Shown here piece after piece: positions 37,778 through 47,538 of a stretch of 64,000 bases of DNA. The notes beneath the pieces are model-generated. The model saw only the letters and a program-made list of their open reading frames with translations, had not been told where the DNA came from and did no database searches. The translations under genes and the position numbers were made by a program. Source of the DNA: Rhizobium sp. AQ_MP. Its GTDB lineage: Bacteria > Pseudomonadota > Alphaproteobacteria > Rhizobiales > Rhizobiaceae. How positions within the stretch are numbered: the stretch's first letter is position 1; the number at the start of each line of letters is the position of its first letter. The stretch is taken from assembly GCF_014237835.1 (NCBI RefSeq), contig NZ_JACJVI010000007.1, forward strand, positions 1-64,000, written 5' to 3'.

Positions 37778-40141
37778 TCAACGTCGCGAGCGCGGTGGTC
37801 GTGTGCCGGGCTGCTTTCGCCCGTTCCGCCGTCCCGCCTTGTGGAAGGAACGCGTCGCAACGGGCATCTTGCGTCCCTCACTCAGCATCTCGAAGCGAAG
37901 CGCGCCGGCAAGCGGCACGGCTTCCACGAGACGAACCTCGACGGTATCGCCGAGCTGGTATCCAAGCCCGGACTTCTCACCCGTCAGGGCCTGATGCGCT
38001 TCGTCGTAGATATAGTAGTCGCGGCCCAGCGTGGAAACCGGGATAAAGCCATCTGCGCCAAATTGCGGCAGGCTGATGAACAGACCCGACTTGGTCACAC
38101 CGGAAACCTGGCCGTCGAATTCGTCGCCAATGCGACCGGCAAGATGATGCGCGATCAGCCGGTTGATCGTGTCGCGCTCGGCCGCCATGGCGCGGCGCTC
38201 GAAGGTCGAGATCTCCGCCGAGATATCTTCCAGGCTCGCTTCCTCGTCCGGCGTAATCCCGCCTTCGCCCAAGCCCAGCGAGCCGACCAGCGCCCGATGC
38301 ACGATCAGGTCGGCATAACGCCGGATCGGCGAGGTGAAATGCGCGTACTTCATCAGGTTGAGGCCGAAATGGCCGATATTGTCGGGACTGTAGATCGCCT
38401 GGCTCTGGCTGCGCAGCACCATCTCGTTGACCATGGTCTGGTGCGGCGTGTCTTGCGCCTTGGCGAGAATCCCGTTGAACGAGTTCGACCGCATGTTGCC
38501 GCCCTTGACCAGCGACATGCCGAGCGTGCCGAGGAACTCGCGCAGCACCTCCTGCTTGGCAAGCGACGGCGCATCGTGGATGCGGTAGATCAGCGGCTGG
38601 CGCTTCTTTTCCAGCGTCTCGGCGGCCGAAACGTTCGCCTGGATCATCATCTCCTCGATCAGCTTGTGCGCATCGAGGCGTTCCGGCACATGCACGCGAT
38701 CGACCGTGCCGTCTTCCTTGAGGATGATCTTGCGCTCGGGCATGTCGAGCTCGAGCGGCTGGCGACGGTCACGCCCGCGCTTCATCACGCCATAGGCATG
38801 CCACAGGGGTTTAAGGATCGGCTCCAGCAGCGGTCCGGTCTTTTCGTCGGGCTTGCCGTCGATCGCCGCCTGCGCCTGCTGGTAAGACAGTTTGGCCGCA
38901 CTTTTTATCATGATGCGATGGAAGGTGTGGCTCGCCTTGCGCCCCTCGTGTGAGAAGACCATGCGCACGGCCAGCGCCGGACGATCGACACCTTCGCGCA
39001 GCGAGCAGAGATCGTTGGAAATCCGCTCGGGCAGCATGGGGACGACGCGATCAGGGAAGTAGACGGAATTGCCGCGCTTGAGCGCCTCGCGGTCGAGCGC
39101 CGATTTCGGCCTGACATAATAGGATACGTCGGCGATGGCGACCGTCACGATGACGCCACCCGGATTGTCGGGCGAGGGGTCGAGTTCGGCATAGACGGCG
39201 TCGTCATGGTCCTTGGCGTCATGTGGATCGATGGTGATCAGCGGCAGGTCGCGCCAGTCCTCGCGATGCGACATCGAGGCGGGCTTGACCGCCTCCGCTT
39301 CCGAAATCACCGACTGCGGGAAGATATGCGGAATGCCATGCGCATGGATCGCGATCATCGAGATCGCCTTTTCCGAGGCGACCGATCCGACGACATTGAG
39401 CACCTTCGCCCGCGTCAGACCGAAACGGGCGGCCCGACCGACTTCGACTTCGACCAGATCGCCATCCTTGGCCTCTCCGAGATCTGTCGCATCGATCTGC
39501 ATTTCCTCGCCGCGACGATCGATCGGCATCAGGCGGGCGCCACCATCGGACATCAGCCGCACCACACCCATGACCGAGCCGACATGGCGGTCGAGGATCT
39601 TGATCACCCGTGCCGTATAGGTCGGGCCGGAGCGATCCTTGTTGGCGAAGATCTTCGCCAGCACCCGGTCGCCCAGCCCGCCGACCGGCGTCTTGCCCTT
39701 GGAGCGGTCGGAACTCGACTGGCGGATCAGCACGGCCGGTGCCGCACCGGCTTCCTCGGGCCATTCGGCCGGGCGGCCGATCAGTTCGCCATCCTTGTCG
39801 CGGGTGGTGATGTCGAGCACGGTGACCGGCGGCAGCGCGCCGGGCCGCGTCAGCGACTTGCGGCTCTTCTGCACCAGGCCGTCATCTTCCAGATCCTTCA
39901 GCGCCTGCTTGAGTGCCACCCGCTGCTCGCCCTTCAGGCCGAAGGCCTTGGCGATCTCGCGCTTGGAGGCGCGGTCGGGATTGTCGGTGATGAACTGCAT
40001 GAGCACGTCGCGCGGCGGAACTTCGCCATGGATCAACGCGGCGGGATTGCTAGCTTTCACCTTGGCCGCGCCTTCCGCACGCCGGCTCTTGCGGTTGCCG
40101 GAGCCGGGGATATCGGAGGTGTCGCGGAATCTCTTGCTCAA
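37778..40141 (-). CDS. rnr: ribonuclease R
   Basis: A 787-residue processive 3'-5' exoribonuclease that degrades structured RNA. A winged-helix-like N terminus and OB-type cold-shock domains are followed by the RNB catalytic core, with the Asp cluster ITIDPHDAKDHDDAV near residue 290 and HFTSPIRRYADLIVHR near 600. An S1 domain (GQVSGVTKSGLFISL) lies at the C terminus. The start overlaps the topA stop (ATGA), so topA and rnr are translationally coupled, topA first. Confidence 0.95.
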   Translation of the reverse strand: MSKRFRDTSDIPGSGNRKSRRAEGAAKVKASNPAALIHGEVPPRDVLMQFITDNPDRASKREIAKAFGLKGEQRVALKQALKDLEDDGLVQKSRKSLTRPGALPPVTVLDITTRDKDGELIGRPAEWPEEAGAAPAVLIRQSSSDRSKGKTPVGGLGDRVLAKIFANKDRSGPTYTARVIKILDRHVGSVMGVVRLMSDGGARLMPIDRRGEEMQIDATDLGEAKDGDLVEVEVGRAARFGLTRAKVLNVVGSVASEKAISMIAIHAHGIPHIFPQSVISEAEAVKPASMSHREDWRDLPLITIDPHDAKDHDDAVYAELDPSPDNPGGVIVTVAIADVSYYVRPKSALDREALKRGNSVYFPDRVVPMLPERISNDLCSLREGVDRPALAVRMVFSHEGRKASHTFHRIMIKSAAKLSYQQAQAAIDGKPDEKTGPLLEPILKPLWHAYGVMKRGRDRRQPLELDMPERKIILKEDGTVDRVHVPERLDAHKLIEEMMIQANVSAAETLEKKRQPLIYRIHDAPSLAKQEVLREFLGTLGMSLVKGGNMRSNSFNGILAKAQDTPHQTMVNEMVLRSQSQAIYSPDNIGHFGLNLMKYAHFTSPIRRYADLIVHRALVGSLGLGEGGITPDEEASLEDISAEISTFERRAMAAERDTINRLIAHHLAGRIGDEFDGQVSGVTKSGLFISLPQFGADGFIPVSTLGRDYYIYDEAHQALTGEKSGLGYQLGDTVEVRLVEAVPLAGALRFEMLSEGRKMPVATRSFHKAGRRNGRKQPGTRPPRSRR

Positions 40142-42843
40142 GTCGCACTCTTCTTTGTTGTCTTTGCCTTCGCGGCGGTTTTCGCAGGTGCCTTCTTGGC
40201 GGCTACCGCCTTCGGCTTGGCCGCAGCCTTCTTCGGCTTTTCGGCGGCACCGTCATCCGACTTTGCCTTGGCAGCCTTGGCCGGAGCCTTCTTCGCCTTG
40301 GCCTTGCCACCGCCGTCCTTGGCCGCACGCTCGGCGATCAGCACCAGGGCTTCTTCGACGGTGATGTCCTGCGGGTCCTTGCCCTTCGGCAGGGTCGCAT
40401 TGACCTTGCCCCAGTTGACATAGGGGCCATAGCGGCCGTCGCGCACGGTGATCGCGCCGCCATCCGGATGGTCACCCAGTTCCTTGATCGCTGCAGCCGC
40501 CGTGCGCCCACGAGCGCCCGGTCCCTTGCTCTGCTTTTCGGCGAGCACTGTTACAGCACGATTGAGGCCGATTGACAGCACGTCTTCGATACTTTCGAGG
40601 TTGGCATAGGTCCCGTCATGCAGCACGAACGGTCCGTAGCGACCGAGACCGGCCGAAATCATCTTGCCCGTCTCGGGATGTGGACCGACATCGCGCGGCA
40701 GCGCGAGCAGGGAAAGAGCCTTTTCCAGGTCGATCGAGGCCGGTGTCCAGCCCTTCGGCAGCGACGAGCGCTTGGCCTCCTTGCCGTCACCGCGCTGGAT
40801 ATATGGGCCGAACCGGCCGGACCGCAGCGTGATCTCTTCTTCCGTCACCGGATCCTTGCCGAGCGCACGTGGCTCGTTGCTGCCGCCAGCCTCGGCTTCT
40901 GCGCCACCGTCACTGGTCAGCTGGCGCGTGTAATTGCATTCCGGGTAGTTCGAGCAGCCAACGAAGGCGCCATACTTGCCGAGCTTCAGCGACAGGTTGC
41001 CCGTGCCGCAAACCTGGCAGATACGCGGATCCGATCCATCTTCGCGCTTCGGGAAGACGAGCGGAGCCAGCGCCTCGTTCAGCGCATCGAGCACGTTGGT
41101 GACGCGCAGCTCCTTGGTGTCCTCGATCTGGGCAAAGAAGTCCTGCCAGAAGTCGCGCAGAACGTCCTTCCAGTTCAGCTCGCCCGCCGAGATCTTGTCG
41201 AGCTTCTCTTCAAGATCGGCCGTGAAATCGTATTCGACATACTTGGTGAAGAAGTTCTCGAGGAAGGCCGTGACCAGCCGTCCCTTGGAATGCGGCACCA
41301 GCTTGCGCTTGTCGGTGATCACATATTCGCGGTCGCTCAGCGTCTTCAGCGTCGCCGCATAGGTGGACGGACGGCCGATGCCGAGCTCTTCCATCTTCTT
41401 GATCAGCGAGGCTTCCGAATAGCGCGGCGGCGGCTCGGTGAAATGCTGGCTGGCACTGACCTTCTGCTTGGCCAGTGCCTCGCGCGCATTGATATCGGGC
41501 AGGCGACCATCCTCGTCGTCACCATCCTCGGCTGCTTCGCCTTCCTCGCGCTGGTCGGTATAGGCAGCGATGAAGCCATCGAACCGGATGACCGAACCGA
41601 CGGCGCGCAGGCCGGCCTTTTCACCATTGTTGTCGGCAAGGATTTCAACAGTCGTGCGCTCGATCTCGGCGGACGCCATCTGGCTCGCGATGCCGCGCTT
41701 CCAGATCAGGTCGTAGAGCCGCATCTGGTCGCTGTCGAGGAAGCGGCGCAGCTTGTCCGGTGAGCGGTTGAAGTCGGTCGGGCGGATGGCTTCGTGGGCT
41801 TCCTGGGCGTTCTTCGCCTTGGTGGAGTAGAAGCGCGGCTTTTCCGGAACGTAACGCGGGCCGAACTGGTCGAGCACGGCGGCGCGCGCGGCATCGATCG
41901 CCTCGGGGGCCATCTGCACACCATCGGTACGCATATAGGTGATCAGACCGACCGTCTCGCCACCGATATCGATGCCTTCGTAGAGCTTCTGGGCGATCTG
42001 CATGGTGCGCGAGGCCGAGAAGCCGAGCTTGGATGAGGCTGCCTGCTGCAGGGTCGACGTGGTGAAGGGCGGGCCGGGATTGCGCTTGACGGGCTTTGCC
42101 TCGACGCTTTCGACGCCGTAGCGCGCGCCTTCCAGCAGTGCCTTGATGGTCGCCGCCTGATCGCCATTGGTGACCGAATTGCGCTGGATGCGCTTGCCGA
42201 GATGCGAGACGAGCTTCGCCTCGAACTCGTCGCCGCGCGGCGTCTTCAGGAGTGCGGAGATGTTCCAGTATTCCTCGGCAACGAAACGTTCGATTTCGTT
42301 TTCGCGGTCGCAGACGAGACGCAGCGCAACCGACTGCACGCGGCCGGCCGAACGGGCGCCCGGCAGCTTGCGCCAGAGAACCGGAGAAAGATTGAAGCCG
42401 ACGAGATAATCGAGCGCGCGGCGGGCGAGATAGGCATCGACCAGGGGTGTGTCGATATCACGCGGATTCGCCATGGCATCGAGCACGGCCTTTTTGGTGA
42501 TCGCGTTGAAGACGACGCGCTTGACCGGCTTGTCGCCGATGACGCGTTTCTTCTTCAAGAGATCGAGCACATGCCAGGAAATCGCTTCCCCTTCGCGATC
42601 CGGGTCGGTTGCGAGAAACAGGCCATCGGAGGACTTCACCGCATCGGCAATGTCCTTCATCCGCTTCTGCGAAGCGGTATCCACCTCCCAGAACATCTCG
42701 AAATCCTGGTCCGGGAGAACGGAGCCGTCCTTGGCTGGCAGATCGCGCACATGGCCGAACGAGGCGAGCACCTTGTATCCGGAACCCAGATACTTGTTGA
42801 TCGTCTTGGCTTTGGCCGGGGATTCTACGACTACGACGTTCAT
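40138..42843 (-). CDS. topA: DNA topoisomerase I
   Basis: A 901-residue type IA topoisomerase that relaxes negative supercoils. Toprim motifs are at the N terminus (VVESPAKAKTI; ATDPDREGEAISWH). The catalytic Tyr lies in GLITYMRTDGVQM, where the usual TDS is TDG. One four-Cys zinc finger (CQVCGTGNLSLKLGKYGAFVGC) comes near residue 600, then several topoisomerase C-terminal repeats (RFGPYIQ, RYGPFV, RYGPYV). The last 55 residues are a Lys/Ala-rich tail probably used for DNA binding. Confidence 0.96.
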   Translation of the reverse strand: MNVVVVESPAKAKTINKYLGSGYKVLASFGHVRDLPAKDGSVLPDQDFEMFWEVDTASQKRMKDIADAVKSSDGLFLATDPDREGEAISWHVLDLLKKKRVIGDKPVKRVVFNAITKKAVLDAMANPRDIDTPLVDAYLARRALDYLVGFNLSPVLWRKLPGARSAGRVQSVALRLVCDRENEIERFVAEEYWNISALLKTPRGDEFEAKLVSHLGKRIQRNSVTNGDQAATIKALLEGARYGVESVEAKPVKRNPGPPFTTSTLQQAASSKLGFSASRTMQIAQKLYEGIDIGGETVGLITYMRTDGVQMAPEAIDAARAAVLDQFGPRYVPEKPRFYSTKAKNAQEAHEAIRPTDFNRSPDKLRRFLDSDQMRLYDLIWKRGIASQMASAEIERTTVEILADNNGEKAGLRAVGSVIRFDGFIAAYTDQREEGEAAEDGDDEDGRLPDINAREALAKQKVSASQHFTEPPPRYSEASLIKKMEELGIGRPSTYAATLKTLSDREYVITDKRKLVPHSKGRLVTAFLENFFTKYVEYDFTADLEEKLDKISAGELNWKDVLRDFWQDFFAQIEDTKELRVTNVLDALNEALAPLVFPKREDGSDPRICQVCGTGNLSLKLGKYGAFVGCSNYPECNYTRQLTSDGGAEAEAGGSNEPRALGKDPVTEEEITLRSGRFGPYIQRGDGKEAKRSSLPKGWTPASIDLEKALSLLALPRDVGPHPETGKMISAGLGRYGPFVLHDGTYANLESIEDVLSIGLNRAVTVLAEKQSKGPGARGRTAAAAIKELGDHPDGGAITVRDGRYGPYVNWGKVNATLPKGKDPQDITVEEALVLIAERAAKDGGGKAKAKKAPAKAAKAKSDDGAAEKPKKAAAKPKAVAAKKAPAKTAAKAKTTKKSAT

Positions 42844-43000
42844 TGGATAGATGTACCTTCAACGCATCCGATCAGCGGTACCGCACCACCGTCTTCGGAA
42901 CACGATTTTCCGACATGGAGGGCGAAACGCCTGCGGTCAAGAGGCGAAGCCCATTTTCCGCCGAGGGAGCAAATACAACCGCAGGGAGACCCTAGGTAGA

Positions 43001-43028
43001 TTGCAATCCTAGATAAATGGTCTATTGT
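43001..43028 (+). promoter_or_regulatory. candidate promoter of the 77-residue protein gene
   Basis: TTGCAA (43001-43006) and TATTGT (43023-43028) are 16 bases apart. CTAGG (42992-42996) and CCTAG (43008-43012) form an inverted repeat around the -35, a possible operator. The promoter is divergent from topA. Confidence 0.45.
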
Positions 43029-43088
43029 ATTTTCCAGCGCATGGCGAGGTCTGGTTGTAGCGACCTCCGGTGACCACGGGTAAGAGCG

Positions 43089-43322
43089 ATGGGACGAGAC
43101 ACAATCGACATGAACGGTCGCGGAAGCCGCACCATGGAGAACATTGCCTATATCCGCCAGATGCTCGCCGAGTTGCGGATGGTTGCGGAAAACGAGGGCG
43201 CCGAAATGCTGTGTTACCTGATCGAGATGGCCTATGTGGAGGCCGGCGACGTTCAGGCCGGCCGTCGGGCCCTGTCAATCCATCATGCTCAGCGAGACAA
43301 AGCCGCCCGCATGCCGCTCTAG
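43089..43322 (+). CDS. conserved-looking small protein, unknown function
   Basis: A 77-residue soluble helical protein. The middle (YIRQMLAELRMVAENEGAEM followed by LCYLIEMAYVEAGD) looks like a genuine amphipathic helical pair and I recall similar rhizobial proteins. Two starts are possible: ATG 43089 or ATG 43134 (MENIAYIRQ); the second gives a 62-residue core. It has its own promoter and overlaps the 3' end of dprA by 48 bases on the opposite strand. Confidence 0.65.
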   Translation: MGRDTIDMNGRGSRTMENIAYIRQMLAELRMVAENEGAEMLCYLIEMAYVEAGDVQAGRRALSIHHAQRDKAARMPL

Positions 43323-44429
43323 CCGACCGGCAATATCCAGTTCCAGCAAGACGAGATAGACGGAGGACGCCGGCAGACCCGTGTGCCGGATGATGTCGTC
43401 GATTTCGACAGGGGTGGGGCCGAGCGCCTGGACGATGATCAACCGCTCATCATCATTGGGCGGCGGTGCCAGCGGCCTGTCGCTCGTTTCGTCGCCGGGT
43501 TCGTCGGCCTCGGTCTGCGAGAAGAGGTCGAGTTCGGAGATTGGTGCAAGCGCCTGAAGCACATCCTGCGCCCGCGTCGTGACCGCCGCTCCGTCTTTCA
43601 GCAAGCCGTTTGTTCCCTCGCAGCGCGGATCGAGCGGCGAGCCCGGAACTGCAAACACGAGGCGGCCGAACTCGCCTGCCAGTCGCGCGGTGATCAGCGA
43701 ACCGGAGCGGGCGGCCGCCTCGATCACGACAACGCCGAGGGCTATGCCGGCGATCAACCGGTTGCGTCTCGGAAAATCCCGCGCCCGGGGTTCCCAGCCG
43801 AAGGGCATTTCCGAGATCGCCAGCCCCCGCCCGGTGCAGATCTGATGCAGAAGGTCGATGTTTTCGGGAGGATAAGGCTGATCGAGCCCCCCGGCCATGG
43901 CGGCGATCGTGCCGCTGTCGAGACTTGCTCGATGGGCGGCGGCATCGATCCCGCGGGCGAGCCCTGACACGATAGCGTAACCCGCAACGCCAATGTCCCG
44001 CGCCATCATCGCAGCAAACTTCGCGCCGCTGATCGATGCGTTGCGCGATCCAACGATGCCGACGGCCGGGAAGCTTGCGACGCTGAGGTCGCCCTTGGCG
44101 GCAATCAGGGGAGGGGCTGCGTCGATCTGCCGAAGCGCCGGAGGATAGTCGGGCTCGCCGATACCGATGAACCGGGCGCCGAAGCGTTGGGCCGTCTCGA
44201 TCTCGCGCTCGGCATCGGCGATCGTCGCAACTCGGATGGCCCGGGTCGAGCCGCCACGACGCGAGAGTTCAGGGAGTGCCTCGAGTGCGGCCTCGGCCGA
44301 CCCGAAGTGGTTGATCAGGTCCCGGAAGGTGGCAGGCCCCACATGGTCGCTGCGGATGAGCCTCAGCCAGGCGATCCTCTGGCGGTCCGTCAGCGCAATC
44401 CCCTTACGTCTTGCGCTGCCTGGACCCAT
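43275..44429 (-). CDS. dprA: DNA-processing protein DprA
   Basis: A 384-residue protein that loads RecA on incoming single-stranded DNA in natural transformation and may act in other recombination. The Rossmann core is clear: VGIVGSRNASISGAKFA near residue 130, SGLARGIDAAAHRASLD near 165, and PRRNRLIAGIALGVVVIEA near 230. The C-terminal 70 residues form the winged-helix (DML1-like) domain common in this family. It follows plsY on the same strand with 9 bases between them. Confidence 0.92.
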   Translation of the reverse strand: MGPGSARRKGIALTDRQRIAWLRLIRSDHVGPATFRDLINHFGSAEAALEALPELSRRGGSTRAIRVATIADAEREIETAQRFGARFIGIGEPDYPPALRQIDAAPPLIAAKGDLSVASFPAVGIVGSRNASISGAKFAAMMARDIGVAGYAIVSGLARGIDAAAHRASLDSGTIAAMAGGLDQPYPPENIDLLHQICTGRGLAISEMPFGWEPRARDFPRRNRLIAGIALGVVVIEAAARSGSLITARLAGEFGRLVFAVPGSPLDPRCEGTNGLLKDGAAVTTRAQDVLQALAPISELDLFSQTEADEPGDETSDRPLAPPPNDDERLIIVQALGPTPVEIDDIIRHTGLPASSVYLVLLELDIAGRLERHAGGFVSLSMMD

Positions 44430-44438
44430 GGCTCTCCT

Positions 44439-45050
44439 CTAGCCCTTTTTGCCGATCTTGCTCTCGGTTCCCGCGATCAAACGCTCGATGTTCTGCTTGT
44501 GGCGCCAGTAGGTGATGACCGTCATCACGGCCGTCACGAGCGCCGCCTCTTCAACCCCAAGTATCCACAATGCAACCGGTATGACAAGTGTGGCGACAAG
44601 CGCGGACAACGAAGAGTAGCGCGTGATGAAGGCGACGGAGAGCCAGGCGACGGCAAAAACCAGCACCATCAAGGGGGCAACGCCCAGCAGCGTGCCGATA
44701 TAGGTTGCGACACCCTTGCCGCCCTTGAAGCCAAGCCAGACCGGGAAAAGGTGACCGATGAACGCAGCGAATCCACCGAAGAGGCCGGCATTGTGGCCGA
44801 AGATCGCATGCGCGATGAGAGCCGCCGCCGTCGCCTTGAGCGCGTCGAGAAGCAGCGTCGCTGCCGCGAGCTTCTTGTTGCCGGTGCGCAGGACGTTGGT
44901 GGCGCCGATATTGCCCGATCCAATCGAGCGAAGGTCGCCAAGTCCTGCCATCTTGGTCAGCACGAGACCGAAGGGAATGGAGCCGAGCAGATAGCCGAAC
45001 ACGAGAACGATGGCGAGATTGCCCCAGCCGAGAGCGGAAAAATCGATCAT
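44439..45050 (-). CDS. plsY: glycerol-3-phosphate acyltransferase PlsY
   Basis: A 203-residue inner-membrane enzyme that transfers the acyl group of acyl-phosphate to glycerol 3-phosphate, the first step of phospholipid synthesis. Motif 1 ([12 protein letters not shown]), motif 2 ([10 protein letters not shown]) and motif 3 ([18 protein letters not shown]) are intact among five to seven spans. The start at ATG 45050 (MIDFSALGW) is hydrophobic soon after, as expected; the long upstream frame is an artefact. Confidence 0.95.
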   Translation of the reverse strand: MIDFSALGWGNLAIVLVFGYLLGSIPFGLVLTKMAGLGDLRSIGSGNIGATNVLRTGNKKLAAATLLLDALKATAAALIAHAIFGHNAGLFGGFAAFIGHLFPVWLGFKGGKGVATYIGTLLGVAPLMVLVFAVAWLSVAFITRYSSLSALVATLVIPVALWILGVEEAALVTAVMTVITYWRHKQNIERLIAGTESKIGKKG

Positions 45051-45072
45051 GGGTGTCCCTGTCCCCTGTTCG

Positions 45073-46365
45073 TTAAAGCATATGCACGCACTGGCCGGCG
45101 ACATAGGTCGCAACCGCGCGTCCCGAGAAGCGGGCGTCTTCAAACGGCGTGTTCTTCGAGCGCGCGAGCAGACTGTCGCGCGACACGAGCCATGGCTCGT
45201 CCAGATCGATGAGCGCGATATCGCCTGGTGCACCCGGCTTCAGCGAGCCGCCCGGGAGCCCGAAGATCTCCGCCGGCCGCGTCGACATGGCGTCGATCAG
45301 CCGCATCAGCGGCACCTGGCCAGCATGATGCAGGCGAAGGGCGGCCGACAGCATGGTCTCCAGCCCGATTGCCCCATCGGCAGCCTCGCCGAAGGGCAGG
45401 CGCTTGGTGTCGACGTCCTGCGGATCATGCGAGGAAACGATGATGTCGATCTTGCCCTTGGCCAGCGCATCGACCATCGCCATGCGGTCGTCTTCCGAGC
45501 GCAGCGGCGGATAGAGCTTGAAGAAGGTCCGGTACTCGCCGATGTCGTTTTCGTTGAGGCTCAGGTGATTGATCGATATGCCGCAGGTGACCTTGGCGCC
45601 GCGCTCGCGTGCAACCTCGATCGCCTCCACGGATTCCGGCACGGAGATCTGCGAGGCGTGATATTTGGCCCGCGTCAGCGCCGCGATCCTAAGGTCGCGC
45701 TCGAGCGGAATGAGTTCGGTTTCGCGCGGGATGCCTCCCAGACCGAGCCAGCTGGCGAGCAGCCCCTCGTTCATGACGCCATTGGCCGCCAGATATTTTT
45801 CGCGCGTTTCGAGCGCGATGACAGCGCCGAACTCGCGGGCATAGGTCATCGCACGGCGCAGCACCTGCGTATCGTTCAGCCCGTAGCGGCCATTGGTGAA
45901 GGCAACCGCCCCGGCCTGCTGCAACAGCCCCATCTCGGTCATCTCGGCGCTGGTCATGCCCTTGGTCAGAGCCGCCGCCGGATAGACGTGGACGCTGGCC
46001 GTATCGCGAGCCGTCTTCTTCACGAATTCAACGAGCGCGATGTCGTCGATGACGGGATCCGTCTCCGGCATCATGATGAAGGAGGTGATCCCGCCGGCCG
46101 CTGCCGCACGGCTAGCAGAAGCGATCGTTTCGCGATGCTCCGAACCCGGCTCGCCGACGAAGACGCGGGCGTCGACGAGACCCGGAACGGCCGTCAGTCC
46201 GCGGCAGTCGCGGACCTCTGCACCCTCGGGCGCCCCCTGGTTGTGAGCATCGGCACCGGATGCGACGATCAACCCGTCATGCCCGACGATGATGGTACCG
46301 ACTTGGTCGAGCGTGCGAGAGGGATCGACGATCCGGACATTCTTGAGAACGAGAGGCTTTCTCAT
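45073..46365 (-). CDS. dihydroorotase-like protein lacking metal ligands (PyrC'/PyrX type)
   Basis: A 430-residue amidohydrolase of class I dihydroorotase type. The zinc motif that normally reads DxHxH is replaced: the sequence is [14 protein letters not shown], so both His are gone. The catalytic Asp region, normally TDHAPH, reads SSHDPQ. The fold signals are otherwise kept ([16 protein letters not shown]). It is therefore probably inactive and would serve as a structural partner of PyrB, like PyrC' of Pseudomonas. The start overlaps the pyrB stop by four bases, so a 1:1 complex is plausible. A true pyrC must lie elsewhere. Confidence 0.88.
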   Translation of the reverse strand: MRKPLVLKNVRIVDPSRTLDQVGTIIVGHDGLIVASGADAHNQGAPEGAEVRDCRGLTAVPGLVDARVFVGEPGSEHRETIASASRAAAAGGITSFIMMPETDPVIDDIALVEFVKKTARDTASVHVYPAAALTKGMTSAEMTEMGLLQQAGAVAFTNGRYGLNDTQVLRRAMTYAREFGAVIALETREKYLAANGVMNEGLLASWLGLGGIPRETELIPLERDLRIAALTRAKYHASQISVPESVEAIEVARERGAKVTCGISINHLSLNENDIGEYRTFFKLYPPLRSEDDRMAMVDALAKGKIDIIVSSHDPQDVDTKRLPFGEAADGAIGLETMLSAALRLHHAGQVPLMRLIDAMSTRPAEIFGLPGGSLKPGAPGDIALIDLDEPWLVSRDSLLARSKNTPFEDARFSGRAVATYVAGQCVHML

Positions 46366-47318
46366 GCGCCCATTCCCTCCGAACGCGGACCCTGGTTTTG
46401 CGAGACAAGCAGGGCTTCCATGACCGCCATACGCACGGCAACCCCCATCTCGACCTGGCTTTCGATCACGCTCTGCGGACCGTCGGCGACTTCGGAGGCG
46501 ATCTCGACGCCGCGGTTCATCGGACCAGGATGCATGACGAGCGCATCCTCCTTGGCGGCCTTCAACTTCTCGGAGTCGAGGCCGTAGAAGTGGAAGTATT
46601 CGCGCACCGACGGCACGAAGGAGCCGGACATGCGCTCGCGCTGCAGGCGGAGCATCATCACGACATCCGCATCCTTCAGGCCTTCCTTCATGTCGTGGAA
46701 GACCTCGCAGCCCATGTCGGCGATGCCGGCCGGCAGCAGCGTCGCGGGTGCGACGACGCGGACGCGGGCACCCATGGCGTTGAGCAGCAGGATGTTGGAG
46801 CGCGCCACACGCGAATGCAGCACGTCACCGCAGATCGCAACGATGATGCGCGAAAGCTTGCCCTTGGCGCGGCGGATGGTCAGAGCATCGAGCAGCGCCT
46901 GGGTCGGATGCTCATGCTGTCCGTCACCCGCATTGACCACGGAGCAGGCAACCTTCTGCGCAAGAAGGGCAGCAGCGCCGGCCGAGGAGTGCCGCACGAC
47001 CAGCACGTCCGGCCGCATGGCGTTCAGCGTCATGGCCGTATCGATCAGCGTTTCGCCCTTTTTGACAGACGAGTTGCCGACCGACATGTTCATCACGTCG
47101 GCACCGAGGCGTTTGCCCGCGAGCTCGAACGAGGACTGCGTCCGCGTCGAGGCTTCGAAGAAGAGGTTGATCTGGGTGAGGCCCCTTAGCGTGGAAGTCT
47201 TCTTCTCCCGCTGGCGGCTGATTTTGACGGCTTCGTCCGCCTTGTCGAGAAGGAACGTGATGTCCTGCTCGGTAAGGCCCTTGATGCCGATGAGATGGCG
47301 ATGGGGAAAGAAGACCAT
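46362..47318 (-). CDS. pyrB: aspartate carbamoyltransferase catalytic subunit
   Basis: A 318-residue enzyme that condenses carbamoyl phosphate and aspartate, the committed step of pyrimidine synthesis. The carbamoyl-phosphate loop is [18 protein letters not shown] (near 52-70), with Gln where E. coli has Arg, a form I recall as common in alphaproteobacteria; [21 protein letters not shown] and [12 protein letters not shown] are intact. No pyrI-type regulatory subunit is next to it; the inactive PyrC-like partner is, matching the class A/B ATCase arrangement. Confidence 0.94.
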   Translation of the reverse strand: MVFFPHRHLIGIKGLTEQDITFLLDKADEAVKISRQREKKTSTLRGLTQINLFFEASTRTQSSFELAGKRLGADVMNMSVGNSSVKKGETLIDTAMTLNAMRPDVLVVRHSSAGAAALLAQKVACSVVNAGDGQHEHPTQALLDALTIRRAKGKLSRIIVAICGDVLHSRVARSNILLLNAMGARVRVVAPATLLPAGIADMGCEVFHDMKEGLKDADVVMMLRLQRERMSGSFVPSVREYFHFYGLDSEKLKAAKEDALVMHPGPMNRGVEIASEVADGPQSVIESQVEMGVAVRMAVMEALLVSQNQGPRSEGMGA

Positions 47319-47538
47319 GGACGTCCTCCTGAGATGTCACGCGGTCTATAAAGTGTGGGATCGGACCGGGCAAGCACATGCTAGGTGGATTGACGCACGG
47401 TCCCCATGTAATAGGAGCGAAGAGAAGGTAGGGAACACCGGCGCATTTTGCGCCCTGGATGCTTCGACCGTATTGGACAGTATGAAGGCGAAGCGTTGGC
47501 GGTCCAACCTGCGTCACCCCACGAGATCGGCAAGATTG

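Noticed and set aside
46630..47538. Upstream extension of the AidB-like gene through pyrB
   Set aside because: The extension is antisense to pyrB, and family homology begins just after ATG 47539.
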